Source of the DNA: an uncultured Treponema sp.
GTDB taxonomy: Bacteria; Spirochaetota; Spirochaetia; Treponematales; Treponemataceae
Reading direction: 5' to 3'
Length of the DNA: 33,997 nt
Assembly: GCA_946186185.1 (NCBI GenBank)
Contig: CAMHMJ010000031.1
Span: 1 to 33,997, forward strand
Below, piece by piece: positions 25,806 to 32,696 of the stretch. Made by a program: the position numbers and the translations under genes. Every line of letters starts with the position of its first letter. The stretch's first letter is position 1. The notes below the pieces were generated by a model that was not told the DNA's origin, did no database searches, and was given only the letters and a program-made list of their open reading frames with translations.

Positions 25806-27032
25806 TTATTTATTTCTAACGTATCTTCCGTCAAAATCTTTTCCAAGAATAATCGTAAAGTCTACATCAGCGGCAGTATTATTTTCTTCTGTAATCGAAG
25901 CAACCTCTTCCTCAACAATATTCGTACAGTGAATAAAGTCCCCGACTACCCCGGCAACTTCCTTATTACCGATGTGGTCAATAATAACGGTTTTCTCGTA
26001 ATCGTTCGAATCAGCATTAACTGCACTCAAAACGCTGTAACTGGCGTTCTGGAACAGAATTGCGGTATTGCGGGCCAGTCCCTGAACGGAGGTACCGTTT
26101 TTAATTTCAAGAACGTAAATACGGCTTGCAAGAGCAATACTGTTCGTAATAAGAAGGCTTGTACTCTGCTTTACAGCCTCCTTGATAAAGTCACCGTTAT
26201 TAAGGGGGAACAGCAGTCTTTGACCGTCTACAATTCGAATCGGACCGGTTACGGTCTGCCGGATAATAGATTCAGAGTCCATGGCAGAAATAATCGAAAG
26301 CAGCTTATACACATCATCTGAGTCAGAAAAATTAGTTTTCAGAAGTTCATTATATTTCTTGAAAATTGATTTTTTTCCGAAAATCTGAGAGCTTTTATCA
26401 TGCAGGGTGGTTAAAAATGCAGTTACCACATTCTGATTTCTTTCATTAATTTCAGTTTCATCCTCGTCTTCAAGCACGTAGTGAAGGTAAGTTGCAATCT
26501 TATCCCCATCCAGGGTTACCGCACCGGAAGGCAGAAGCCAGATTTCTCCATCCGGGCCTGTTTCATCAACCGGAGAAGGAATGAATACCCTCATTCCTCC
26601 CAGCATATCGGTAAGTTTTATAAAATCGTCCTGCTGAATCACAATGTAAAACGGGATATTAACATCCAGAAGCTTTTCAATTTCCTTTTTGTAGGACTCG
26701 ATTCCAACTTCCGAATAAATATCATCGATTCGGTCTACTCGGCCCAAACTCTGATAGATACCGCCTGTATTTCCAGGAATATTTACAACCGCTGCCTTTC
26801 GAGAAACCGGGTAATAGACCAGCATACTTGTAAAAACAGCGCTCCGTTCTCCATTTTTTCCGTCATCAAGAATTAAAAGAACTCGGATAACCTGATCTTC
26901 CTCTATTTTTTCCTGAACTTTATCAGTACGTAAAGAAAGGGCAACCACAATTATTGCGGAAACGAGAATTAAAAAAATCAGGAGCAGAAAAAAAGCTCCC
27001 CGCTGTTCATCCCTCAAATGTTTTCTTTCCAT
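25806..27032 (-). CDS. LytR-CpsA-Psr (LCP) family protein with LytR_C domain
   Basis: 408 residues. One N-terminal membrane anchor (13-34), then an LCP-like domain (about 45-240; VVNIPGNTGG, GGMRVFIPSP, LDGDKIATYLHYV, ERNQNVVTAFL), and a C-terminal LytR_C-like region (about 305-400; IYVLEIKNGTSVQGLARNTA). Canonical LCP proteins transfer glycopolymers to peptidoglycan using conserved Arg/Asp residues. Here the usual SIPRDT reads NIPGNT and the usual R-x-R pair after the LDG helix reads YVLEDE, so the catalytic set looks incomplete. It lies between yqeK and rsfS. Confidence 0.8.
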   Translation of the reverse strand: MERKHLRDEQRGAFFLLLIFLILVSAIIVVALSLRTDKVQEKIEEDQVIRVLLILDDGKNGERSAVFTSMLVYYPVSRKAAVVNIPGNTGGIYQSLGRVDRIDDIYSEVGIESYKKEIEKLLDVNIPFYIVIQQDDFIKLTDMLGGMRVFIPSPVDETGPDGEIWLLPSGAVTLDGDKIATYLHYVLEDEDETEINERNQNVVTAFLTTLHDKSSQIFGKKSIFKKYNELLKTNFSDSDDVYKLLSIISAMDSESIIRQTVTGPIRIVDGQRLLFPLNNGDFIKEAVKQSTSLLITNSIALASRIYVLEIKNGTSVQGLARNTAILFQNASYSVLSAVNADSNDYEKTVIIDHIGNKEVAGVVGDFIHCTNIVEEEVASITEENNTAADVDFTIILGKDFDGRYVRNK

Positions 27033-27133
27033 AAAACCTAAAAAATCCCCTTAATATTCCGGCGGCTCAAAAAGACGCCATTTTATTCAGCTTTTAAAAT
27101 CCAATTATATTTCGTAGAAGATTTCTTCTATTT

Positions 27134-27721
27134 CTATATCGTCCGAACCCAGTCATACAATTCACGGGATTCAGGAGCAACTTTTTTCCCGTTTTTCTCC
27201 AGAAAGGAAAGGTTTTCGTGCAGCACCTTCTCTAAAAGCCTGTTCAGCGGAAGAGCCAGAGATGCATCAAGATATTCTTTCGTAATATGCTCCCTGCCAG
27301 GCTCAATTTTATCCGCAATAAATAAAACCTTTGAATAATCGTTCATTCCCTTCATGCCGAAAGTATGAACCGCAACTGCTTCCAGAATGCGCTCATCATG
27401 AAAATCAAACTTCTCTTCAAGAAGCACAGCGGCAGCCCTGCCGTGAAGAAGACCGGGTTTATCCCGCTCAAGTTCACTCACCGGTTTATTATCCTTTTTT
27501 ACAAGGGCAAAAAGTTTTTTATCATCCATCTTCTTACAGATATCGTGAGCAATTCCAGAAAAATACCCCAGATTTTCATCAAGCTCATACAGTGCGCAAA
27601 GACGTTTTGCCATTTCCGCCGTTCGTACCGAATGAGCATAGCGGTTTTCCGACACAGCAGAAGAAGCGAAAGATCGAACTTTTTCCGTAAAATCCAGTAT
27701 TTCTTCTGTAGAATATTTCAT
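27134..27721 (-). CDS. yqeK: YqeK-family HD hydrolase (probable symmetrical Ap4A hydrolase)
   Basis: 195 residues with an HD domain: H30 (YAHSVRT), H59-D60 (IAHDICKKM) and a later HGRAAAVLLEEKF segment. Characterised relatives split Ap4A to ADP. The gene sits 2 nt after nadD, its usual neighbour. Length is normal. Confidence 0.92.
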   Translation of the reverse strand: MKYSTEEILDFTEKVRSFASSAVSENRYAHSVRTAEMAKRLCALYELDENLGYFSGIAHDICKKMDDKKLFALVKKDNKPVSELERDKPGLLHGRAAAVLLEEKFDFHDERILEAVAVHTFGMKGMNDYSKVLFIADKIEPGREHITKEYLDASLALPLNRLLEKVLHENLSFLEKNGKKVAPESRELYDWVRTI

Positions 27722-27723
27722 TT

Positions 27724-28479
27724 TTAAAGCCCCTGAAATCCATATAGCTTATTTTCAATAATATAATGAAAAACCGCCTCGGGAACAAGGTAACGGAAAG
27801 CCTTTTTGCCGGCAATTCTGCTTCGTATTTCCGTAGAAGAAACAGGAAGAATCGGATTTGAAAGCATTATATGAGGATACTTAAAATCCTTTTCAAAATC
27901 ATCACCCACAAACTCTATAGTATAAGAACCCAGACTCTTATTTTCAAAAGCCTTCACATCCACGCCGTTATTATCAGGGTGTCGGCGGGCAATAATCAGA
28001 TCACACAGCTTTGCAATCTCCTCAGCCCTGTGCCATTTGTAAAATTGAGCGGCACTTTCCTGCCCAAGAATAAAAGCCGGCTTTCCTTCAAGTTCATTCC
28101 CGTATTTTTCAATAACGTACTGAATGGTATCATAGGTGTAGGAAACGCCTTTTCGCCGGATTTCGCAGTCTTCTGCAAAAAAGATCTGCCTGCCCTTTCC
28201 TGAGCAATTCGTTCCAGCGATTTCGCCACAATTCGAACTGAGATTTTCAACCTGGCAAAAGCCTTTATCTTCCCTCACAACGGACGAGGCACAAAAAGCT
28301 TCCACCATTTTCAAACGGTCTTCCGCAGAAACGGCGTTGTTCATTTCCTTGTGAGGAGGATTGTAAACCGGCACAAAAAGGATTCTGTCATATCCAAGCT
28401 CACGGGCAACTGTTTCTGCAAGCATACAGTGCCCGATATGCAGAGGATTAAAGCTTCCACCCAGAAGAGCTAACTTCAT
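27724..28479 (-). CDS. nadD: nicotinate-nucleotide adenylyltransferase
   Basis: 251 residues of the nucleotidyltransferase family that make deamido-NAD. Motif GGSFNPLHIGH (7-17) and the C-terminal SSTEIRSRI are diagnostic. A hydrophilic Cys/Gly/Ser-rich insertion at about 69-100 (SSNCGEIAGTNCSGKGR) makes it longer than usual (about 190-215). The ATG overlaps the obg stop (ATGA), so expression is coupled with obg. Confidence 0.93.
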   Translation of the reverse strand: MKLALLGGSFNPLHIGHCMLAETVARELGYDRILFVPVYNPPHKEMNNAVSAEDRLKMVEAFCASSVVREDKGFCQVENLSSNCGEIAGTNCSGKGRQIFFAEDCEIRRKGVSYTYDTIQYVIEKYGNELEGKPAFILGQESAAQFYKWHRAEEIAKLCDLIIARRHPDNNGVDVKAFENKSLGSYTIEFVGDDFEKDFKYPHIMLSNPILPVSSTEIRSRIAGKKAFRYLVPEAVFHYIIENKLYGFQGL

Positions 28480-29597
28480 TTTTCACTTCCCGGATACTGA
28501 ACGCCTTCGTCATCATCCATTGCGTGACTCTTCATAAAGCTCGGAGTTTCAGAACCAGAGAAAACGCTCTCAGAAAGAGACTCTCCTTCAGACAGCTTAT
28601 TAACCAGCTGAAGAATCGCTTTTTTTGCATTTCCCATTCCGATATTGTTCTGAACAGATACAGGAATAACGCTTGTTTCAGGTTCAATAGCCTTGATGAT
28701 GTCAATCAGCTCGCTGGCATTTTCAGCAGCGCCTTCAACATCGATTTTATTGGCAAGAACAATACGAGGCTTTTCCATAAGCTCATCTGAATAATTTGAA
28801 AGCTCACCCAGAAGCGTCTGGTAGGCAGTCTTATAATTTTCATCCGAACAGTCAATCATGAACAAAAGACAGGCAGTTCGTGAAATATGCTTCAAAAAGT
28901 CAAAGCCAAGTCCAACACCCTCTGAAGCCCCTTCGATAATTCCAGGAATATCTGCAATTATAATATCTTCCTCATCATCTGCACGCAAAACACCAAGATT
29001 TGGGATTTTTGTAGTAAAAGGATAAGGAGCAATCTTTGGACGGGCATTTGTAAACGCCGTCAGCAAGGAAGATTTTCCGGCATTTGGAAAGCCAACCAGT
29101 CCAACGTCAGCCATAATTGAAAGTTCAAGCTTTAAGAGGCGAACTTCACCCGGTTTACCGTCATGGGCATAGCGGGGAGCCTGATTTGTGGAAGACTTAA
29201 AATGAACATTTCCCCAGCCGCCTTTGCCGCCTTCAAGGAATAAAAATTCCTTTCCTTCATCATCATTAGTAAAATCGTGAATTAATTCACCCGTTTCTGC
29301 ATCACGGATAGTCGTTCCCGGTGGAACTGGAATAACAACATCTTCACCATCCTTTCCGAACCTGTTCCAGCCCTGACCGTCACCACCATTTTTTGCCTTG
29401 TAAATTCTGTGATGACGAAGCTTTGAAAGAGTACGCATATTTTTCTTAAGGCAAAAAATTACATCTCCACCCTTTCCACCGTCACCGCCATTCGGTCCTC
29501 CGTGAGGAATATATTTTTCCCGTCTAAAAGCAATACAACCGTTTCCACCCTTTCCGGAATGAACCTCGATTATCGCTTCATCTGCAAAACCAATCAT
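28476..29597 (-). CDS. obg: Obg/CgtA GTPase
   Basis: 373 residues; a large-subunit assembly and stringent-response GTPase. The Gly-rich Obg fold (1-160) with FRREKYIPHGGPNGGDGGKG precedes the G domain: G1 GFPNAGKS (169-176), G3 DIPGIIEGA, G4 NKID. The C-terminal extension is short and acidic, with no OCT domain. The ATG has AGGGTG upstream. A hairpin terminator separates it from rpmA. Confidence 0.95.
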   Translation of the reverse strand: MIGFADEAIIEVHSGKGGNGCIAFRREKYIPHGGPNGGDGGKGGDVIFCLKKNMRTLSKLRHHRIYKAKNGGDGQGWNRFGKDGEDVVIPVPPGTTIRDAETGELIHDFTNDDEGKEFLFLEGGKGGWGNVHFKSSTNQAPRYAHDGKPGEVRLLKLELSIMADVGLVGFPNAGKSSLLTAFTNARPKIAPYPFTTKIPNLGVLRADDEEDIIIADIPGIIEGASEGVGLGFDFLKHISRTACLLFMIDCSDENYKTAYQTLLGELSNYSDELMEKPRIVLANKIDVEGAAENASELIDIIKAIEPETSVIPVSVQNNIGMGNAKKAILQLVNKLSEGESLSESVFSGSETPSFMKSHAMDDDEGVQYPGSEK

Positions 29598-29618
29598 AAA
29601 AACACCCTATATTCTGTT

Positions 29619-29651
29619 AAAAAAAATACCCGGCAGATAAAACGCCGGGTA
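29619..29651 (-). terminator. intrinsic terminator/attenuator between rpmA and obg
   Basis: On the minus strand an 8-bp stem TACCCGGC/GCCGGGTA (29644-29651 with 29627-29634, 9-nt loop) is followed by eight T. It would lower obg expression relative to the ribosomal protein genes. Confidence 0.85.
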
Positions 29652-29675
29652 GTCAAATAACTAAAAGCTTAAGAA

Positions 29676-29933
29676 TTAAGCCTTTACTGGTGTAACGGAG
29701 ATGAACTTTCTGTTCATTCTTTCGTGGTAAACAACTGTTCCGTCTGCTGTAGCAAACAAACTGTCATCACCAGCTCTCATTACATTTTCTCCCGGATAGA
29801 ATTTTGTTCCTCTCTGGCGAACAATGATTGAACCTGCTGTAACAGATTCACCGGCATATTTTTTAACACCCAAGTTTTTTGGATTTGAGTCACGGCCGTT
29901 TTTGGCACCGCTTCCACCTCTAGTTCTTCCCAT
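29676..29933 (-). CDS. rpmA: 50S ribosomal protein L27
   Basis: 85 residues, full length, beginning [20 protein letters not shown]. The family's NGRDS and a conserved [13 protein letters not shown] follow. The N-terminus starts directly with the mature region and has no cleavable extension. GGAG precedes the ATG. It follows prp by 21 nt. Confidence 0.97.
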   Translation of the reverse strand: MGRTRGGSGAKNGRDSNPKNLGVKKYAGESVTAGSIIVRQRGTKFYPGENVMRAGDDSLFATADGTVVYHERMNRKFISVTPVKA

Positions 29934-29954
29934 AATTCTACTCCTATATTAAGG

Positions 29955-30293
29955 TTAAACCGTTGTATACATAACGCTTAAATTGTCCGGATATTCCTCA
30001 GAAATTGACCCCAATCCTTTTTCCAGGAACTCTCCGGCAAACTTCAGCTTTTCTTCCGCATCCGAAATATTCTCTGAAGATTTTACCCTGAAACTTACAT
30101 GACCTCTTTCAGCCAGTTCAGTTTCAAGTTCTATACCAGAAATGTCTTCCATAACGAGCAGCGTTGTTTTTATCAAAACTGAAACCGCGCTGCACACTAT
30201 ATCAAAGCCTTTTCTGGCATATTGCGCGTGCCCGTCAGCCTTACAGGCAATCAGGGCTCCGCTTTTAGTGCGCTCTAAAAGCACATTTATCAT
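29955..30293 (-). CDS. prp: Prp, ribosomal-processing cysteine protease
   Basis: 112 residues. Catalytic pair H22 (GHAQYA) and C34 (FDIVCSAVS) are at the positions known for Prp. In Firmicutes Prp removes the N-terminal extension of L27. It lies between rplU and rpmA, the standard order. The neighbouring L27 lacks that extension (see findings). Confidence 0.92.
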   Translation of the reverse strand: MINVLLERTKSGALIACKADGHAQYARKGFDIVCSAVSVLIKTTLLVMEDISGIELETELAERGHVSFRVKSSENISDAEEKLKFAGEFLEKGLGSISEEYPDNLSVMYTTV

Positions 30294-30295
30294 AA

Positions 30296-30610
30296 TTACG
30301 CAAGAACGATATCTTCTACACGAACGTTTGTGTAATTCTGTCTGTGACCAATAGTTCTGTGGTAATCTTTCTTTGATTTGTACTTGTAAACAAGAACCTT
30401 CTTATCTTTGAAAGTATCTTCTACAACGATAGAAATCTTTGCACCCTTTACATAAGGAGCTCCAACTGTTACTTTGTCACCGTCGCTAACAAGAAGAACT
30501 GAGTCGATGTCGAGTTTTGCACCCTTTTCAGCATCAAGCTTGTCAACTGTAAGAATTGCGCCTTTTTCAGCCTTGTACTGTTTGCCTTTATATTCAACAA
30601 GAGCGTACAT
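30296..30610 (-). CDS. rplU: 50S ribosomal protein L21
   Basis: 104 residues from the ATG at 30610, preceded by GAGGTG; an upstream in-frame start is less likely. MYALVEYKGKQYKAEKG and the ending KKDYHRTIGHRQNYTNVRVEDI are diagnostic. It is the first gene of the block and has its own promoter. It ends 2 nt before prp. Confidence 0.97.
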   Translation of the reverse strand: MYALVEYKGKQYKAEKGAILTVDKLDAEKGAKLDIDSVLLVSDGDKVTVGAPYVKGAKISIVVEDTFKDKKVLVYKYKSKKDYHRTIGHRQNYTNVRVEDIVLA

Positions 30611-30697
30611 AACACACCTCAAAAAAATTATTTTATGTCAAAAGTCGCAGTATTTAACGGGTGATACCACAACCCCTATACCATAATAGTAACATCA

Positions 30698-30727
30698 ATA
30701 TTATCAGAAAAACAGCCTTGATGTCAA
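30698..30727 (-). promoter_or_regulatory. rplU operon promoter
   Basis: On the minus strand, consensus -35 TTGACA (30722-30727), 18-bp spacer, -10 TAATAT (30698-30703). The leader is about 80 nt. It contains a short GTG-GTAT-CAC hairpin; I cannot assign this to a known L21 leader. Confidence 0.8.
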
Positions 30728-30806
30728 TACCAAGATTTCTGCATTTCCAGGAAACTTAATTTTTATCTTCTTTTTTTTTGGGGGGGAACCATTCCTGTTA
30801 CGCCTG

Positions 30807-30832
30807 TTCCAGGGCCCGCTCACGCTCGGTCT
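30807..30832. repeat. 26-nt dispersed repeat, copy 1
   Basis: Matches 33590-33615 at 24 of 26 bases (core CGCTCGGTCT). Both copies are in gene-free GC-rich stretches. Confidence 0.7.
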
Positions 30833-30946
30833 CACTCCGTTCGCCTTTTGCTCCCCCCGGTCGCAAAACCCTTCCATAGGCGCCCCTGAAGTTTTTCTTC
30901 CAGCCAGGCTGATTTCACCAAAAAACTACCAGGTACTTTTTTTCAC

Positions 30947-30967
30947 GCCGACTGTTGGACTAGAACC
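30947..30967 (-). pseudogene. tRNA 3'-end fragment (acceptor and T-arm)
   Basis: 21 nt matching the 3' end of the nearby tRNA-Thr at 19 of 21 positions (GCCGACTG start on the plus strand; the tRNA reads on the minus strand). No D-arm or anticodon arm accompanies it. Confidence 0.6.
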
Positions 30968-31169
30968 CGCGTTAATCGAAAAGCCGTTAAAAATCGAGCC
31001 GTTAGGGTCGATTTAGGCTTATCTTACCTCGCGTCTCCGGAAGCTGTGCTTCCGGATGCCCCCCCCCTTCCAGTCGCCGACCTCCTGTCGGCTCCTTTCA
31101 GGGCGCCTTCGCTCACTTCCGCCGCCATCCTTGGCGGCTCTTCCTCCCGCTGGTCGGCGTTCGCTCCGT

Positions 31170-31185
31170 TAGTTGGTTCAAGTCC
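31170..31185 (+). pseudogene. tRNA T-arm fragment, opposite orientation
   Basis: 16 nt (TAGTTGGTTCAAGTCC) identical to the tRNA-Thr T-arm but on the plus strand. No other tRNA parts are present. With the fragment at 30947 it forms an inverted pair flanking the hairpin island. Confidence 0.6.
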
Positions 31186-31203
31186 AATCCTAATTTTCCG
31201 TTA

Positions 31204-31238
31204 AATAAAAAAAGCTAACAGTTCTCTTCACTGTTAGC
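31204..31238 (-). terminator. intrinsic terminator of tRNA-Thr
   Basis: On the minus strand, 8-bp stem GCTAACAG / CTGTTAGC (31214-31221 and 31231-31238) with a 9-nt loop, then TTTTTTTATTTAACG. It starts 9 nt after the tRNA. Confidence 0.9.
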
Positions 31239-31246
31239 ATATATAA

Positions 31247-31319
31247 AGCCGACTGTCGGACTTGAACCAACTACCTACGCGTTACGAGTGCGTTGCTCTA
31301 CCAGGTGAGCTAAGTCGGC
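31247..31319 (-). tRNA. tRNA-Thr (anticodon CGU)
   Basis: Read on the minus strand: acceptor GCCGACT pairs with AGTCGGC; D-arm GCTC/GAGC; anticodon loop CTCGTAA gives CGT; T-arm GTTGG-TTCAAGT-CCGAC. The base of the anticodon stem next to the loop is an A-C mismatch. CCA is not encoded. It has its own promoter and terminator. Confidence 0.93.
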
Positions 31320-31327
31320 ATGTTGTG

Positions 31328-31356
31328 AATATAACATATTTCACGATTGCTTTCAA
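31328..31356 (-). promoter_or_regulatory. tRNA-Thr promoter
   Basis: On the minus strand, -35 TTGAAA (31351-31356), 17-bp spacer, -10 TATATT (31328-31333). Start of transcription would fall a few bases from the mature 5' end. Confidence 0.78.
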
Positions 31357-31389
31357 TTGTTTTTAAAAGACTTTGGAAATATTTTTAGC

Positions 31390-32622
31390 CTACTTCGCAT
31401 TACCCAGTTTCTGGTCTACAATACGTTTCATATCAACAATATTGTTTACAATCATGTAGTTATCGTAAACTTCAATACGGTTTTTTTCTACAAAACGGTT
31501 AATTTCATCCCGGGTAACTTCCTGGGAAAGACCTGCCCACTGGGCAACATCCGCAACTGTAACTGCAAATTTTCTGGACCGGTCATTTTTTCCATCGGCA
31601 GGATTCATTTCATCAAGCATTAAGAAAACTTCTGCAAGACGAGCCTGAGGTTCTTCGATTACAAGAATCTTGAATCGTCTCTTCTGATCATAGATTCTCT
31701 TGCAAAACAGCTTAAGAAGCTTCAATGAAAGCATTGGATTTCCTGTTACAAGAGCTTCAAAGTTTTCCTTACTGAATTCAAGACACTTTACTCTGGATTT
31801 TGCCATGCAGGTTGCAGAACGAGGAGAATTATCAAGAATCGCCATTTCTCCAAAGAATTCTCCGGCTTTCAAAATATCAAGATTCTTTTTTGTTCCATTA
31901 ACGCATTTCAAAAGCTGAACGGAACCACTCTGGATGAGATAGAAGGTATCTCCCGGTTCAAATTCAGAAATAATTACCTGACCAGGTTCATAAATTTTTG
32001 CAAAACGCTCAAAAGCAGGAAGTTCAAAAGCTTTTAATGAACTGTCAGGAGCTTCTGCATATTCCTCAAAAGAAGCACGCTGCTGAAGCTTTTCATTTCT
32101 CAAATGTGCATCTTCGTATAATTTTGAAATTTCAGCCTTATAAGATGTCTGAGGAAATCTTTTTAACAACTTTAAGCATACATCACAGCAGGATCTGTAC
32201 TGTTCGTCTTCATAAAAGCTTTTTGCAACTTCTACCATTCCAGACTGAGGATCTGTAGGAGTATTGTTCAAAATCATATTGATTTTTCTATGAATCTGTC
32301 TGAGCTGGCTTGAAAATACACGGAGCATTTTCATAATGAGGACTTTATTTGTACTGAAAAGCTTTTCAAATTCCGGAATAGTAAGAACTAATACAGAAGT
32401 ATCAGAAAGAGCTGTTGCAGTTTCTTCCCGGGGAAAATGACCAAGAGCAGATTTTACACCAAAAAATTCGTTGGGCTTTACCTGATCAGTTACAGGCTTG
32501 CCGGTTTCGATATCAATACTTGTAAGAAGCAATATTCCCTTTTGAAGAATAAAAACCCGATCATCCTGATCACCGGTAAAATACGGAATCGAGCCTTTGG
32601 AATACTGCATAACTTTTGGCAT
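31390..32622 (-). CDS. protein with two cyclic-nucleotide-binding domains and a Crp-like winged helix
   Basis: 410 residues. cNMP domain 1 (about 5-120; FFGVKSALGHFPREETATAL), a helical linker (about 120-200), cNMP domain 2 (about 205-320; FFGEMAILDNSPRSATCMA with the canonical Glu and Arg of the phosphate-binding cassette), then a winged helix (about 335-405; VTVADVAQWAGLSQEVTRDEINRF). Domain 1 lacks the cassette Glu, so only domain 2 looks able to bind nucleotide. It is probably a transcription regulator. The ATG has GGGGGA upstream. It is divergent from the PHP gene. Confidence 0.85.
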   Translation of the reverse strand: MPKVMQYSKGSIPYFTGDQDDRVFILQKGILLLTSIDIETGKPVTDQVKPNEFFGVKSALGHFPREETATALSDTSVLVLTIPEFEKLFSTNKVLIMKMLRVFSSQLRQIHRKINMILNNTPTDPQSGMVEVAKSFYEDEQYRSCCDVCLKLLKRFPQTSYKAEISKLYEDAHLRNEKLQQRASFEEYAEAPDSSLKAFELPAFERFAKIYEPGQVIISEFEPGDTFYLIQSGSVQLLKCVNGTKKNLDILKAGEFFGEMAILDNSPRSATCMAKSRVKCLEFSKENFEALVTGNPMLSLKLLKLFCKRIYDQKRRFKILVIEEPQARLAEVFLMLDEMNPADGKNDRSRKFAVTVADVAQWAGLSQEVTRDEINRFVEKNRIEVYDNYMIVNNIVDMKRIVDQKLGNAK

Positions 32623-32656
32623 ACTAAAAAAATCCCCCTAAAACAACTTAAAAATT

Positions 32657-32662
32657 ATTATA
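32657..32662 (-). promoter_or_regulatory. -10 box of the cNMP-regulator gene
   Basis: Perfect TATAAT on the minus strand, about 34 nt before the ATG. No clear -35. It lies in the 74-nt divergent gap shared with the PHP gene. Confidence 0.5.
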
Positions 32663-32683
32663 TCATAATAATCTAAAATATGC

Positions 32684-32689
32684 TATGCT
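32684..32689 (+). promoter_or_regulatory. -10-like box of the PHP gene (possibly leaderless)
   Basis: TATGCT, 7 nt before the ATG at 32697, with no Shine-Dalgarno sequence and no good -35. Confidence 0.35.
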
Positions 32690-32696
32690 AAAATAA

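Larger units (their letters stand above)
30731..31246. other. gene-free GC-rich island with hairpins, repeats and tRNA fragments
   Basis: No plausible gene in this 516-nt stretch. It opens with a T9G7 run (about 30771-30786) and contains perfect hairpins: TCCGGAAGC-TGT-GCTTCCGGA (31036-31056), GCCGAC/GTCGGC (31076-31092), GCCGCC/GGCGGC (31121-31138) and AAATCGA/TCGATTT (30991-31014). A C9 tract follows the first hairpin. Direct copies of AGCCGTTA lie at 30982 and 30997. tRNA-like fragments and a 26-nt repeat are listed separately. Confidence 0.6.

Noticed and set aside
25707..26321. 204-residue plus-strand open frame
   Set aside because: Antisense to rsfS and the LCP gene, with low-complexity composition and no start site.
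30611..30697. L21 leader riboswitch-like element
   Set aside because: Only a short GTG-GTAT-CAC hairpin is visible; too little to match a known leader family by eye.
31021..31200. Possible CRISPR or tandem array in the hairpin island
   Set aside because: The hairpins have different sequences and no regular spacing or shared repeat unit.
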